Made by a program: the position numbers and the translations under genes. The notes beneath the pieces were generated by a model, which saw only the letters and a program-made list of their open reading frames with translations, did not search any database and was not told the origin of the DNA. From Chryseobacterium suipulveris (GTDB lineage Bacteria; Bacteroidota; Bacteroidia; Flavobacteriales; Weeksellaceae), in contig NZ_CP094532.1 of assembly GCF_022811685.1 (NCBI RefSeq), forward strand, positions 1,699,501 to 1,763,500: a stretch of 64,000 nt of DNA, given 5' to 3'. Within the stretch, counting starts at the first letter, position 1. Every line of letters begins with the position of its first letter. Below are positions 33,715 through 43,494 of the stretch, piece after piece.

Positions 33715-35409
33715 ATGACGAATAAAAAATATCTTTTTCATGTTTTCTCTCTTATGCTTGTTGTAAATTTTGGATACTTAAAATCAGCCCAAAATTCAAA
33801 TACAAAAGTTATTAAAGAAAATAGTGCAACTACAGTTTTGTATGTAAAATCAGTTGGTTCAGGAACACAAGACGGTAGTAGTTGGGAAAATGCATCCTCC
33901 GATATACAACAGATGATTAACATGGCTTCGGCAAATACGGAGATATGGATAGCAACTGGAACTTATAAACCAATTAGACCTGCGAATAATCTTAACGTTA
34001 TTGATATTAAGAACCGCGATAACGCTTTTGTAATGAAAGATAACGTTTCTCTATATGGAGGTTTTTCAGGTAGTGAAACATCTATAAATCAACGTGATAT
34101 TATAGCGAATCCAACAACTTTAAGTGGCGATTTTAATGATGATGATGTTACTATCGGTAGCGGCAAGACTTTAGAAATCTTGAATTTCATGGAAAACGCT
34201 CATCATTTAATTATCAATAGAGGTAAAACAACGGTAGATGGATTTAGGATCGTTGGTGGATCTGCAATTGGAGGAATCAGCACCATTCAAATCGGTAGCA
34301 CAAGTATCAATCGAAGTTATGGGGGCGGAATCTATAATGTAAATGGAGAACTTTCATTAATTAATAACGTTTTGATAGGGAATGTAGCAGAAACCTATGG
34401 CGGAGGAATTTATACCGCTAACGGTACAACAACAATACTAAACTGCAAAATAAACCAGAACTTGAATGTCATGTTGAATGGTGGAGCAATTTATCAACAA
34501 TCTGGAAATATGAACATGGCTCAAACTGAAGTTTTGGGAAATCATGCAAGAAATTTCGGTGGTGGTGGTGTATATTTGTACGCAGGAACAGCAAATGTAA
34601 AAAATAGTAATATTAGTAACAACGCTGCAAACATAAATGGTGGAGGAATTCACCTATTTATGGGAAATCTAAATATCCTCAACTCATCGATATCTGATAA
34701 TTCCGCAAATTCCTTCGGTGGTGGAATAATGATTCAACCAACCACAGGTACAACTGCAAAAATCATTAACTGTACCCTTGGAGGCAATATTGCAACATCC
34801 GGCGGTGGTGGAGTTTTCGGGGTAGCAGAATTTCACAACAGTATCGTTTGGAAAAACGTTTCAGATTCCCCAGAGGTAAGCGGCACAAATTATGAACCCA
34901 TTAACATTTTTAACAGTATCATTCAAGAAAGAAATTTGGTAGACAACGGAAATTTTGATGGTACAAATTCTTCGCTTTTAGTGTTCAAGGACCAGCAGAA
35001 TGGTGATTACTCATTAGCGACAGGAAGCCCACTCATCAATGCAGGCAGTAACGCTCTCTATGAAAATGCAGGTGGAAATCTTACCATTGATAAAGATTTG
35101 TCTGGAAATTCCAGAGTAATCAATAATATTATTGATCTCGGTGCATTCGAATTTATTGGAGAAATGAATATTTCTAACGTAAACAAAGAAAAGATAATTA
35201 TTTATCCCAATCCGTTTACCAACGTGGTGAAAATATTGGAGATGAAAGACGTACAGTCAATTTTCGTTGTTGACGCTTCTGGCAAAATAATCAAGGAATT
35301 AAGACCAAAAAAGGAAATCGATCTATCGTTGCTAAAAGAGGGACTCTATTTTATTAACTTCCAGATGAATGACGGATCTATAAAAACATTCAAAGCAATC
35401 AAAAAATAA
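33715..35409 (+). CDS. Type IX-exported right-handed beta-helix protein
   Basis: This 564-residue secreted protein begins with a signal peptide (roughly residues 1-25). YVKSVGSGTQDGSSWENAS is the usual opening of bacterial beta-helix (choice-of-anchor Q / PMP-like) proteins. From about 200 to 390 there are repeats centred on GGGI(Y/H) or GGGGV, each one turn of a parallel beta-helix. The last 80 residues (IIIYPNPFTNVVKI ... GLYFINFQMNDGSIKTFKAIKK, key words YPNP and GLYFI) form a type A type IX sorting domain, so the protein should be surface-attached or released. Role unknown, perhaps adhesion. It starts 33 bases after the acyltransferase gene and may be co-transcribed. Confidence 0.85.
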   Translation: MTNKKYLFHVFSLMLVVNFGYLKSAQNSNTKVIKENSATTVLYVKSVGSGTQDGSSWENASSDIQQMINMASANTEIWIATGTYKPIRPANNLNVIDIKNRDNAFVMKDNVSLYGGFSGSETSINQRDIIANPTTLSGDFNDDDVTIGSGKTLEILNFMENAHHLIINRGKTTVDGFRIVGGSAIGGISTIQIGSTSINRSYGGGIYNVNGELSLINNVLIGNVAETYGGGIYTANGTTTILNCKINQNLNVMLNGGAIYQQSGNMNMAQTEVLGNHARNFGGGGVYLYAGTANVKNSNISNNAANINGGGIHLFMGNLNILNSSISDNSANSFGGGIMIQPTTGTTAKIINCTLGGNIATSGGGGVFGVAEFHNSIVWKNVSDSPEVSGTNYEPINIFNSIIQERNLVDNGNFDGTNSSLLVFKDQQNGDYSLATGSPLINAGSNALYENAGGNLTIDKDLSGNSRVINNIIDLGAFEFIGEMNISNVNKEKIIIYPNPFTNVVKILEMKDVQSIFVVDASGKIIKELRPKKEIDLSLLKEGLYFINFQMNDGSIKTFKAIKK

Positions 35410-35480
35410 AATATGATTAATTTATTTACAACCAGAATTTTCAAACTTTTTTAAGATTTTTCAGAACTTATTTTCATATA

Positions 35481-35510
35481 AACCGTTTGAAAAATTCAGA
35501 CGGTTTTTTT
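35481..35510 (+). terminator. Terminator after the beta-helix gene
   Basis: AACCGTTTGAA and TTCAGACGGTT pair over 11 positions with one G-U and an AAA loop, followed by a T run. It lies inside a spurious upstream extension of the rnk reading frame, which supports the later rnk start. Confidence 0.8.
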
Positions 35511-35528
35511 ATTATTAAACCAAACATC

Positions 35529-35939
35529 ATGAAACAAATATTAATTACAAAACAAGATTATACAAGGATTCATCAAGCGATAAACAACGCCAAACAGAGC
35601 AATTCCATTAAAAAAGATGAAGCCGAAAAGTTGTTGGCAGAGCTACATTCCGCAAAAATTGTAAAGTCGGAAGAAATTCCCGCAGATGTGGTGACAATGA
35701 ATTCTATCGTGAAATTTCATTTTGAAAATAATAAAAAGGAAATGCAGTTTCAAATTGTATATCCCAATCAGGCAGATTTTAAGAACGGGAAAGTTTCCAT
35801 TTTTTCTCCTGTCGCAGCCGCCTTAATCGGTTACGGTGTAAATGATGAAATCGACTGGATTGTACCATCCGGAACCACCAAAATCATCATAGATGAAATT
35901 CTGTATCAACCTGAAGCAGCAGGTGATCTGGACTTGTAA
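35529..35939 (+). CDS. rnk: Rnk / GreA-GreB C-terminal domain protein
   Basis: This 136-residue protein has a short N-terminal coiled coil (TRIHQAINNAKQSNSIKKDEAEKLLAEL, key part DEAEKLLAEL). A GreA/GreB C-terminal FKBP-like domain follows: VVTMNSIVKFHF, FQIVYPNQAD, ISIFSPVAAALIGYGVNDEIDW, with SPVAAALIG conserved. In E. coli, Rnk binds RNA polymerase but lacks the long cleavage-promoting coiled coil of Gre factors. The ATG at 35529 is used; a longer frame from 35487 runs through a terminator hairpin. Monocistronic; its own terminator is shared with atpC. Confidence 0.85.
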   Translation: MKQILITKQDYTRIHQAINNAKQSNSIKKDEAEKLLAELHSAKIVKSEEIPADVVTMNSIVKFHFENNKKEMQFQIVYPNQADFKNGKVSIFSPVAAALIGYGVNDEIDWIVPSGTTKIIIDEILYQPEAAGDLDL

Positions 35940-35941
35940 TA

Positions 35942-35976
35942 AAAAATCCCGTTCTAATTGAGAACGGGATTTTTAT
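35942..35976. terminator. Bidirectional terminator, rnk / atpC
   Basis: AAAATCCCGTTCT and AGAACGGGATTTT form a 13-base-pair stem with a short loop and T/A tails on both sides, between convergent genes. Confidence 0.85.
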
Positions 35977-35992
35977 TGTATCTATCAGGAAA

Positions 35993-36274
35993 TTATTCAG
36001 CGAGGATAATTCCTTTGTTGTGATTAAACTCTATCACTCCACTTTTTACCGGAAAAGAAAAAACACTTTCTTTTTCATTTTCTTTAGTAAAATGTTTGGC
36101 GTAGTTTTCAGCAATTTCATTGGTATACACTTTTACTTTTCCACCAACCAAAGAAGCCACAATCGCCGCGTGATCTTTCATGATATGGAAATCGCCGTTT
36201 TTTCCCGGAAGCAGAACTGAATTCACTTCACCTTCAAAAACAACAAATTCCGGAGTTAAAATTTTTATGTTCAT
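35993..36274 (-). CDS. atpC: F0F1 ATP synthase subunit epsilon
   Basis: This encodes 93 residues, only the N-terminal beta-sandwich of subunit epsilon (MNIKILTPEFVVFEGEVNSV, LLPGKNGDFHIMKDHAAIV, and a last strand VIEFNHNKGIILAE). The regulatory C-terminal helical hairpin of longer homologs is absent, as is usual in Bacteroidota. It couples the central stalk of the synthase to the rotor. It follows atpD on the same strand with an 85-base gap made of ATCTGA-type repeats. The two genes form an operon separate from the other synthase genes. Confidence 0.93.
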   Translation of the reverse strand: MNIKILTPEFVVFEGEVNSVLLPGKNGDFHIMKDHAAIVASLVGGKVKVYTNEIAENYAKHFTKENEKESVFSFPVKSGVIEFNHNKGIILAE

Positions 36275-36286
36275 TTTCTATTTTTT

Positions 36287-36357
36287 AGATGTCAGATATC
36301 AGATGTCAGATATCAGATTCGAATGTCTCGTGTCTAAAATCTGAAATCTGTAGTCTA
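36287..36357. repeat. Degenerate tandem repeats, TCAGATATCAGATG unit
   Basis: On the plus strand, AGATGTCAGATATC occurs twice in a row, then diverged words to 36357. On the minus (sense) strand it contains AATCTGATATCTG, identical to a word in the array before rpe. It lies between atpD and atpC, 12 bases before the atpC start. Confidence 0.75.
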
Positions 36358-36359
36358 AA

Positions 36360-37973
<1,614 letters not shown>

Positions 37974-38030
37974 TTACAGAATATTACTGCGAATCTCATG
38001 TTTAGATCAAGCTAAAAAGAACAAGCGGAA

Positions 38031-38357
38031 ATGTCATCACAAATTGTGATGACCTTCGTTGGAAGTCGACCAAAATCAGCAGTACCTTATGCCTTTACTG
38101 AACATGGAGTTACCATGCTTGCCAATGTTTTGAAGAGTAAAAAGGCAAGACAAACAAGTATTTCAATAGTGCGAGCTTTCATTAGCTTAAAGCAGTTTGC
38201 ATTGAATTACACGGAGATATCAAAAAAACTGAAAGAAATCGAAGACAAATATGACCAAAGATTCAAAGATGTTTATGAGGCAATTAACTACCTTTTGAAT
38301 AAGGAAAAAGAAGAAACAGAGCAGAGAGAACGAACAAAAATTGGCTTCAAAAAATAA
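38031..38357 (+). pseudogene. ORF6N/KilA-N-type protein remnant, 5'-truncated
   Basis: The first 45 residues (SSQIVMTFVGSRPKSAVPYAFTEHGVTMLANVL; key part PYAFTEHGVTML) are the second half of an ORF6N domain, a DNA-binding domain of phage and mobile-element proteins. A coiled-coil tail follows (LKEIEDKYDQRFKDVYEAINYL). The first half of the domain is missing and a stop lies in frame just upstream (38013-38015). It is therefore a truncated relic rather than a functional regulator. Nothing else phage-like remains nearby; it lies between atpD and a type IX-secreted pair. Confidence 0.7.
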
Positions 38358-38448
38358 ACTATTTTGAAAATCATCAAAGACTTTCACAACTATTCTTCAT
38401 CCACTCCTTTTCGCTTTCTATTGGAATATTTTATGGCGTTCAAAAAAA

Positions 38449-39096
38449 TTATTCTTTCAAAATTTTCTTTGAAACAACTTCTCCCGATTTTTTGACTGCT
38501 GTAACGAGGTAAACTCCTTTTGGAAGCTCTGAAACAGAAACTGACTTGATGTTTCCATGAAATGCTTTTACTGTTTTTCCTGAAAGATCGGTAATTCTTA
38601 TGTTGGAAACTTCATCTGAAAAACTGAGCATTTCTTTTACCGGATTCGGGTATAACTTCAAATCTTTTTTCGCTTCTAAATCTTTTGCACCAAGTGAAAT
38701 CGTCCCTGTAAAAGGAGTGGTAAAATTAATCGTCGCGGAATCTTGTAAATAAGGTGGCAGATAATTACAACCGTTTGAGCCACTGCTATAAATCTCTACT
38801 TTTAATATGTAGTTTCCGGTTGGAGAAGGGATATCTATCAAAAAATCATTGTTGGGCTGTGTTCCACCATCAAAAATATAGTAATCATAACATACCTTTA
38901 AAGTTATAGTGGTTCCTGCTATTTCTACCATATAAGAGTTATAAACTTGAGATCCTCCACCATCAATTATCAAATTTGCCTTTATTTGGTTTTCATTTAC
39001 TTGCGTTATATTTAATCCTGAAATAAAGAAAAATTGCTCTGCAGATAGTTTTCCATTCATGAAAGTGAACAATAGAATTAAAAAAATATTTTTCAT
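38449..39096 (-). CDS. Small type IX-exported protein
   Basis: This 215-residue protein has a signal peptide (MKNIFLILLFTFMNGKLSA). A beta-rich middle contains three cysteines, two of them in CYDYYIF and SNGCNYLPPYLQ. A classic type A sorting domain ends it: KLYPNPVKEMLSF, IRITDLSGKTVKAF, LPKGVYLVTAV and a basic tail. It should be exported by the type IX system. Middle domain function not recognised. It starts 18 bases downstream of the subtilisin gene, so it is likely co-expressed and may act as that protease's partner, substrate or surface companion. Confidence 0.78.
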   Translation of the reverse strand: MKNIFLILLFTFMNGKLSAEQFFFISGLNITQVNENQIKANLIIDGGGSQVYNSYMVEIAGTTITLKVCYDYYIFDGGTQPNNDFLIDIPSPTGNYILKVEIYSSGSNGCNYLPPYLQDSATINFTTPFTGTISLGAKDLEAKKDLKLYPNPVKEMLSFSDEVSNIRITDLSGKTVKAFHGNIKSVSVSELPKGVYLVTAVKKSGEVVSKKILKE

Positions 39097-39114
39097 AATA
39101 AGAAGATTTTGTGA

Positions 39115-41049
39115 TTATTGTTTGATTAATGTTTTTGAATCTACAATATTACCATTAACAACTAATGCAACCGTATAGAAACCAGCAGGATAATTACTTA
39201 TATGGATATCGATTTGTGTCTTGTTGACATCTAAATTTTGAGTAAATGAAGAACTATTATTGGCTTGATTTACAAATATAAGATAAGCAGCATTAGCTTC
39301 ATTAAGAGTATAATTAATAATAACATTACTGCTTGAAGGATTTGGAGCTATGTTTTCAAGACTGCCTAATTGCTGTGTTTCTTGAAATCCTTCAGGACAC
39401 GGTTCAGTTGATAACATATTTTTAGCCATCAAAACTGCTGCATGTGCATCGGCTAAACCATAACCCATTTCATTATTCCAGGTTCCGTTTGGTCTTCCTG
39501 TAGTTACAGAGTAGGAATATCCTCCGACTTTTTGAGAAGTCAGTTCAATAATATCTCGGACTTGCTGACCTGATAAACAAGGATTAACTGACAAAATCAA
39601 AGCAGCGATACCGGAAATATGAGGGGCAGCCATAGATGTAGCACCAGTTTCAATAATGCCGGAAGGTGGATTCGTTGTCCAAATTTGATCCCCAGGAGCT
39701 ATCACATCTAATTTAGTTCCATATCCAGATTTAAACCATCTTAATCCTCCTTTTGTCATAGCCCCTACAGTTAAAATCCGATCATCAAAATTTCCTGGAT
39801 AGGTTACCGAAGGCCCATACTGCCCAAAATTACCTGACGCAAATACTACAACACAACCTTTGCCATCTCTACCATATTCCAGCGCATTGACAATTGCTTC
39901 TTCTAATAATTGGCTATCCAACCATCCTGCACTTGAATACCATGAATTATTAATAATATCTGCTAGTTCATTTTGCCAAGCCCACGTGATTCCACTTGCC
40001 AGTTGCGCTGAAATGGTAGTATAAACTAATGCTTCGTTAGTATCTTTTTTTAAATCATGACTAATCGGAATTATCTTAGACTTAGGAGCCACTCCAACAA
40101 TATCTTTAGAGTTATTTCTAACCGCCGCTATTACTCCGGCAACATTTGTCCCATGTATATTTCCAGGAATATAAACACTACCACTAGTTCCCGATTGAGC
40201 ATCATAACCAGGACTACCAATATTTGCATTCAAATCTAAATGTGGAATATAAATACCTTGGTCAACAACCGCAACATAAATATTTTGCCCTTGCGAAATT
40301 GACCAAGCTTGACAAGCATTAATATCAAGATTGGAGTTTGAATCGTTCTTTAATCCCCATAAAAGACTAAAGTTAGGGTCATAAGAACAGGTTGCATCAT
40401 TTTGCCAACCACCTCCTGGTATTGCTTTATTTAAATTCTCTTGCTCAACCTCAATACCGTTAGAAAAGTTAAACACAAAAGCCGGATCAACTGCCTCAAA
40501 TAATCCTGTTTCATAAAACTGGTTACCTGTTTCCAATGAAGTATTGGAATTCCCGACAGACACTGCCATAATATACCAATTTGGCATTTGAGGAACTTGC
40601 TTAATGATTTCAGCGTTCAGTTGTAAAGCTGTTTGCTGTAAAATGTTGTAATCATTAATATTTTTCAGTTTAACATAAAAATACTTGGTTATTCCTACAG
40701 GTTCCGAGGTTCCATTTTCAAAAAATAAACCAACATGATCTATATTGGGTACTTGTTTAATTTCGTTAAGTTTTTGTTCATACTGTGCAAAAGTACTTGG
40801 TTCCGTTATTAATTTAATGAGAGCAACTTTGGTGTTTTCAGAACTATTATCACCCATCATAGAATAATCTTCAACTCCAATACTCGCGGTAGAAGAAGTT
40901 TCAAAATTACTGTTAGTAAAAATGTAAAATGAACTTTTATTAGGAGTGAGATATTTCTTTTGTCCTTTGTAATAATAGTAATAATCGTTTTGCGCATTCA
41001 AACAACCAAATGTTATAAATAACAATAAGAAGAAGTAATTTTTTTTCAT
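39115..41049 (-). CDS. Secreted subtilisin-family serine protease with type IX sorting domain
   Basis: This 644-residue S8 peptidase has a signal peptide ending LNAQ and then a propeptide-like region to about 215. The catalytic Asp is in VAVVDQGIYIPH, the His in IHGTNVAGVIAA and the Ser in GATSMAAPHISGIAAL, all intact; the oxyanion Asn is in VVFASGNFG. The C-terminal 80 residues (NIAPNPSSSNVIINY ... YPAGFYTVALVVNG; key words APNP and PAGFYTV) resemble a type A sorting domain, so export should be by type IX secretion. Likely an extracellular or surface protease. Base composition is AT-richer than the neighbours. It forms an operon with the small exported protein. Confidence 0.88.
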   Translation of the reverse strand: MKKNYFFLLLFITFGCLNAQNDYYYYYKGQKKYLTPNKSSFYIFTNSNFETSSTASIGVEDYSMMGDNSSENTKVALIKLITEPSTFAQYEQKLNEIKQVPNIDHVGLFFENGTSEPVGITKYFYVKLKNINDYNILQQTALQLNAEIIKQVPQMPNWYIMAVSVGNSNTSLETGNQFYETGLFEAVDPAFVFNFSNGIEVEQENLNKAIPGGGWQNDATCSYDPNFSLLWGLKNDSNSNLDINACQAWSISQGQNIYVAVVDQGIYIPHLDLNANIGSPGYDAQSGTSGSVYIPGNIHGTNVAGVIAAVRNNSKDIVGVAPKSKIIPISHDLKKDTNEALVYTTISAQLASGITWAWQNELADIINNSWYSSAGWLDSQLLEEAIVNALEYGRDGKGCVVVFASGNFGQYGPSVTYPGNFDDRILTVGAMTKGGLRWFKSGYGTKLDVIAPGDQIWTTNPPSGIIETGATSMAAPHISGIAALILSVNPCLSGQQVRDIIELTSQKVGGYSYSVTTGRPNGTWNNEMGYGLADAHAAVLMAKNMLSTEPCPEGFQETQQLGSLENIAPNPSSSNVIINYTLNEANAAYLIFVNQANNSSSFTQNLDVNKTQIDIHISNYPAGFYTVALVVNGNIVDSKTLIKQ

Positions 41050-41121
41050 GATTTTAATTTTTTTTTAATATTTTTTAAAAATAATGATAAAATTTTTAAC
41101 ATCCAAATCTTATTTGTATTT

Positions 41122-41152
41122 TTTGGTCTATACTTAAAAAAAGATATTTTTG
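41122..41152 (+). promoter_or_regulatory. Bacteroidota-type promoter for ribF
   Basis: TTTG at 41122-41125, a 19-base spacer and TATTTTTG at 41145-41152 match the consensus. The predicted start is near 41159, about 13 bases before the TTG start codon of ribF. Confidence 0.7.
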
Positions 41153-41171
41153 CAAATCAAAATTTCTTGGT

Positions 41172-42092
41172 TTGAACATCATTAAAAGCTTAAGCACCTA
41201 TACTTCAACTACTCCGCTTTCTCTTTCCATCGGGATGTTCGACGGCGTTCATAAAGGCCATCAAAGCATTATCAAGAAACTGAACGTCATTGCAGAAAAG
41301 AAAAATCTGGAATCGGCGGTGTTTACTTTCTGGCCGCATCCGAGAAAGGTTTTCAATCCCGACGAGGAGCTTCACCTGTTGAATACCATCGACGAAAAAA
41401 CTTATCTTTTAGAAAAAAATGGTGTTCAAAATTTATTTTTAAAGGAATTCGACGAACCGTTCCGAAACTTGACAGGAGAAGAATTTGTGAAGGAGATTTT
41501 AGTTGAAAAACTCAACGTCAAACATCTGATCATCGGTTACGACCACACTTTCGGGAAAAACAAAAGCGGCGATTTCCAGCTGTTGAAAAAAATGGCACCC
41601 GAATTTGGTTTCGAGGTGGAACAGGTTGAAGCAGTGGATTTTCATGACAGACACATCAGTTCAACGCAAATCAGAAATGCACTTTTGGATGGAAATGTGA
41701 AGGAAGCCGCAGAAATGTTGGGTTACGTTTACTCCGTTTCGGGAACGGTGATTCACGGCAAAAAAATCGGAAGGACAATCGGTTACCCTACCGCAAATAT
41801 CGAAGTAAACCCCTTGAAACTTTTACCTAAAAAAGGTGCCTATATTGTGGATGTCTTTGTGAAAAATGCTCAATTCAAAGGAATGTTGAGCATTGGAACA
41901 AATCCGACCATCGGTGAAAACAGCGTTTCGACGGAAGTCTATATCCTAAACTTTAGTGAAGATATCTATGGCGAAGAAATCTCGGTGAACTTCCGGGAAT
42001 TCCTGCACGACGAGATCAAGTTCGAAAGTATGGAAAAACTCATCGAGCGACTGGATGAGGACAAGCGAATCACAGAAAATTTTAAGTTTTAA
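41172..42092 (+). CDS. ribF: Bifunctional riboflavin kinase / FMN adenylyltransferase
   Basis: This 306-residue enzyme makes FMN and FAD. The N-terminal adenylyltransferase domain has SIGMFDGVHKGHQSII near 20, FTFWPHPRKVF, and HLIIGYDHTFGKNKSG with ISSTQIRNAL (an ISSTxIR-type motif). The C-terminal kinase domain has GTVIHGKKIGRTIGYPTANIE (key GRTIGYPTAN), the later TEVYILNF and the closing helix segment. No ATG precedes the domain in frame; the TTG at 41172 fits the length and the mapped promoter. It is monocistronic, with no riboflavin operon nearby. Confidence 0.93.
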   Translation: MNIIKSLSTYTSTTPLSLSIGMFDGVHKGHQSIIKKLNVIAEKKNLESAVFTFWPHPRKVFNPDEELHLLNTIDEKTYLLEKNGVQNLFLKEFDEPFRNLTGEEFVKEILVEKLNVKHLIIGYDHTFGKNKSGDFQLLKKMAPEFGFEVEQVEAVDFHDRHISSTQIRNALLDGNVKEAAEMLGYVYSVSGTVIHGKKIGRTIGYPTANIEVNPLKLLPKKGAYIVDVFVKNAQFKGMLSIGTNPTIGENSVSTEVYILNFSEDIYGEEISVNFREFLHDEIKFESMEKLIERLDEDKRITENFKF

Positions 42093-42200
42093 ATGCTTAA
42101 TTTCTTGCCACGAAATCGAAGATTAGACGGAGTCAATGCACGAAAAATCCTTTCAACCTGAAAAATTCTTGTATTTTTAGCAAACAAAAAAATCACGAAC

Positions 42201-42545
42201 TCAGCACTTCTTCCCTTTTTTTTTGGTCAGCGACGAGAAGATCAAATCGTAAGAAGAATCGATCAACTTTAGAATTAGGTCACGTTTCAATCCTTCACAA
42301 ACTACTGAATTCCAATGCGTCTTGTTCATGTGGTACGCTCCCGTAATTTGCGGGTGTTGCTCGCGAAGTTCCTCACTCCACTCAGGATCGGTTTTCACCG
42401 AAATCGTAAGCGGCTGTTTTTCTAAGGGAATCAGCATAAACATTTTTCCGCCCACCTTAAAAACAAGCGTTTCCTGATCAAACGGGAACGTTTCTTCCAC
42501 TCCCTTTTTGGCGTTGCAGTAATCGAGGATTTCAGTGATGTCCAT
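42201..42545 (-). CDS. MmcQ/YjbR family protein
   Basis: This 114-residue member of the YjbR/MmcQ family is a cystatin-like fold protein often annotated as DNA-binding. Landmarks are CNAKKGVEETFPFD, LVFKVGGKMFMLI, ISVKTDPEWSEELREQHPQI and HMNKTHWNSV. There is a short basic tail (KKKGKKC). Biochemical function is not established for the family. It is divergent from the NAD(P)-binding protein gene; the gap contains AATGAA-type repeats. Start and length agree with the family. Confidence 0.88.
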   Translation of the reverse strand: MDITEILDYCNAKKGVEETFPFDQETLVFKVGGKMFMLIPLEKQPLTISVKTDPEWSEELREQHPQITGAYHMNKTHWNSVVCEGLKRDLILKLIDSSYDLIFSSLTKKKGKKC

Positions 42546-42549
42546 TTTG

Positions 42550-42655
42550 GTAATGAATAATTAATAATGAAAAATGAAGAATTAGGAATTTCCAGTTCGA
42601 ACAAATTTAGTAATTTTAATACATCAATTATCACTCATCACCTATCACTAATAAG
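42550..42655. repeat. Degenerate tandem repeats, AATGAA and TATCAC units
   Basis: TAATGAATAATTAATAATGA-type words (42550-42590) and TTATCACTCATCACCTATCA words (42626-42655). The TATCAC words recur near 27.5 kb. The block ends just before the next start codon. Confidence 0.65.
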
Positions 42656-42662
42656 AAAAAAA

Positions 42663-43319
42663 ATGAAGGCACTCGTCATCGGCGCAACTGGCGCTACAGG
42701 AAAAGATTTGGTGAATAAGCTCCTCGACGACAAAGATTTCAGCAAGGTTGATGTCTTTGTAAGAAAACCTCTGAATATCGACAATCCCAAACTCAATACC
42801 CATATCGTGGATTTTGAAAAACCCGAGGAATGGAAGGATTTGGTAAAAGGCGACGTGGCTTTCTCCTGTCTCGGAACAACGCTGAAAACCGCCGGAAGCA
42901 AGGAAGCACAGCGAAAAGTGGATTTCGACTATCAGTACAATTTTGCGAAAACCGCGAAAGAAAACGAGGTGGACGACTATATTCTGGTTTCGTCCTACGG
43001 CGCAAATCCGAATTCAAAAATTTTCTATTCGAAGATGAAGGGCGAACTGGAACAGGAAGTGAAAAATTTGCACTTCAATAAGATCACCATTTTCCAGCCA
43101 GGAATGTTGGATCGAAAGGATTCAGAAAGACCTGCAGAAGTTTTGGGCGGAAAAATCATCAAATTCGCCAACAAACTCGGCGCACTGAAAAGCCAAAAAC
43201 CTTTACCCACCGATGTTTTGGCACAGGCAATGATCAACTCCTCAAAAATAAAATCCTACGGTTACTCCAAAATCAAACTGGGAAGTATTTTCAGTTTTGC
43301 GGAAAAGAACCACGATTAA
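42663..43319 (+). CDS. NAD(P)-binding SDR/NmrA-like protein (HTATIP2-type)
   Basis: This 218-residue atypical short-chain dehydrogenase-like protein has the nucleotide-binding motif ALVIGATGATGKDLV at the N-terminus, then VDFEKPEEWKDLVKGDVAFSCLGTT, DYQYNFAKTAKENEVDDYILVSSYGA and FYSKMKGELEQEV. The latter has Y-x-x-x-K geometry like active SDRs. It resembles the HTATIP2/TIP30-like group common in Bacteroidota. Substrate unknown. A longer frame from 42567 crosses repeat DNA, so the start is the ATG at 42663. Confidence 0.85.
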   Translation: MKALVIGATGATGKDLVNKLLDDKDFSKVDVFVRKPLNIDNPKLNTHIVDFEKPEEWKDLVKGDVAFSCLGTTLKTAGSKEAQRKVDFDYQYNFAKTAKENEVDDYILVSSYGANPNSKIFYSKMKGELEQEVKNLHFNKITIFQPGMLDRKDSERPAEVLGGKIIKFANKLGALKSQKPLPTDVLAQAMINSSKIKSYGYSKIKLGSIFSFAEKNHD

Positions 43320-43325
43320 AAAACG

Positions 43326-43350
43326 AAAGCCCCAAAATTCGGGGCTTTTT
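43326..43350 (+). terminator. Terminator of the NAD(P)-binding protein gene
   Basis: AAAGCCCC and GGGGCTTT form an 8-base-pair stem with a 7-base loop and a T5 tail. Confidence 0.85.
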
Positions 43351-43412
43351 CTATTTCTGCTGAAAAGTTTTGACTTTGCTGCGATAATTGGGTTTTTATT
43401 CTCACATCAAAG

Positions 43413-43492
43413 TCTTTTTTCTTTTTTCTTTTTTCTTTTTCTTTTTTCTTTTCTCCTTTTTCGTACCTCAAAATTCGTAATTCGTACTTCCA
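43413..43492. repeat. Polypyrimidine (C)TTTTTT tract and TTCGTA words
   Basis: Six to seven units of CTTTTTT-like sequence (43413-43462) are followed by TTCGTACCTC and ATTCGTAATTCGTACTTCC. The latter is the reverse complement of the TACGAA family. It lies between convergent genes, downstream of frr. Confidence 0.7.
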
Positions 43493-43494
43493 AA

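Noticed and set aside
38031..38357. Functional DNA-binding antirepressor
   Set aside because: The N-terminal half of the ORF6N domain is missing and a stop lies in frame just upstream.
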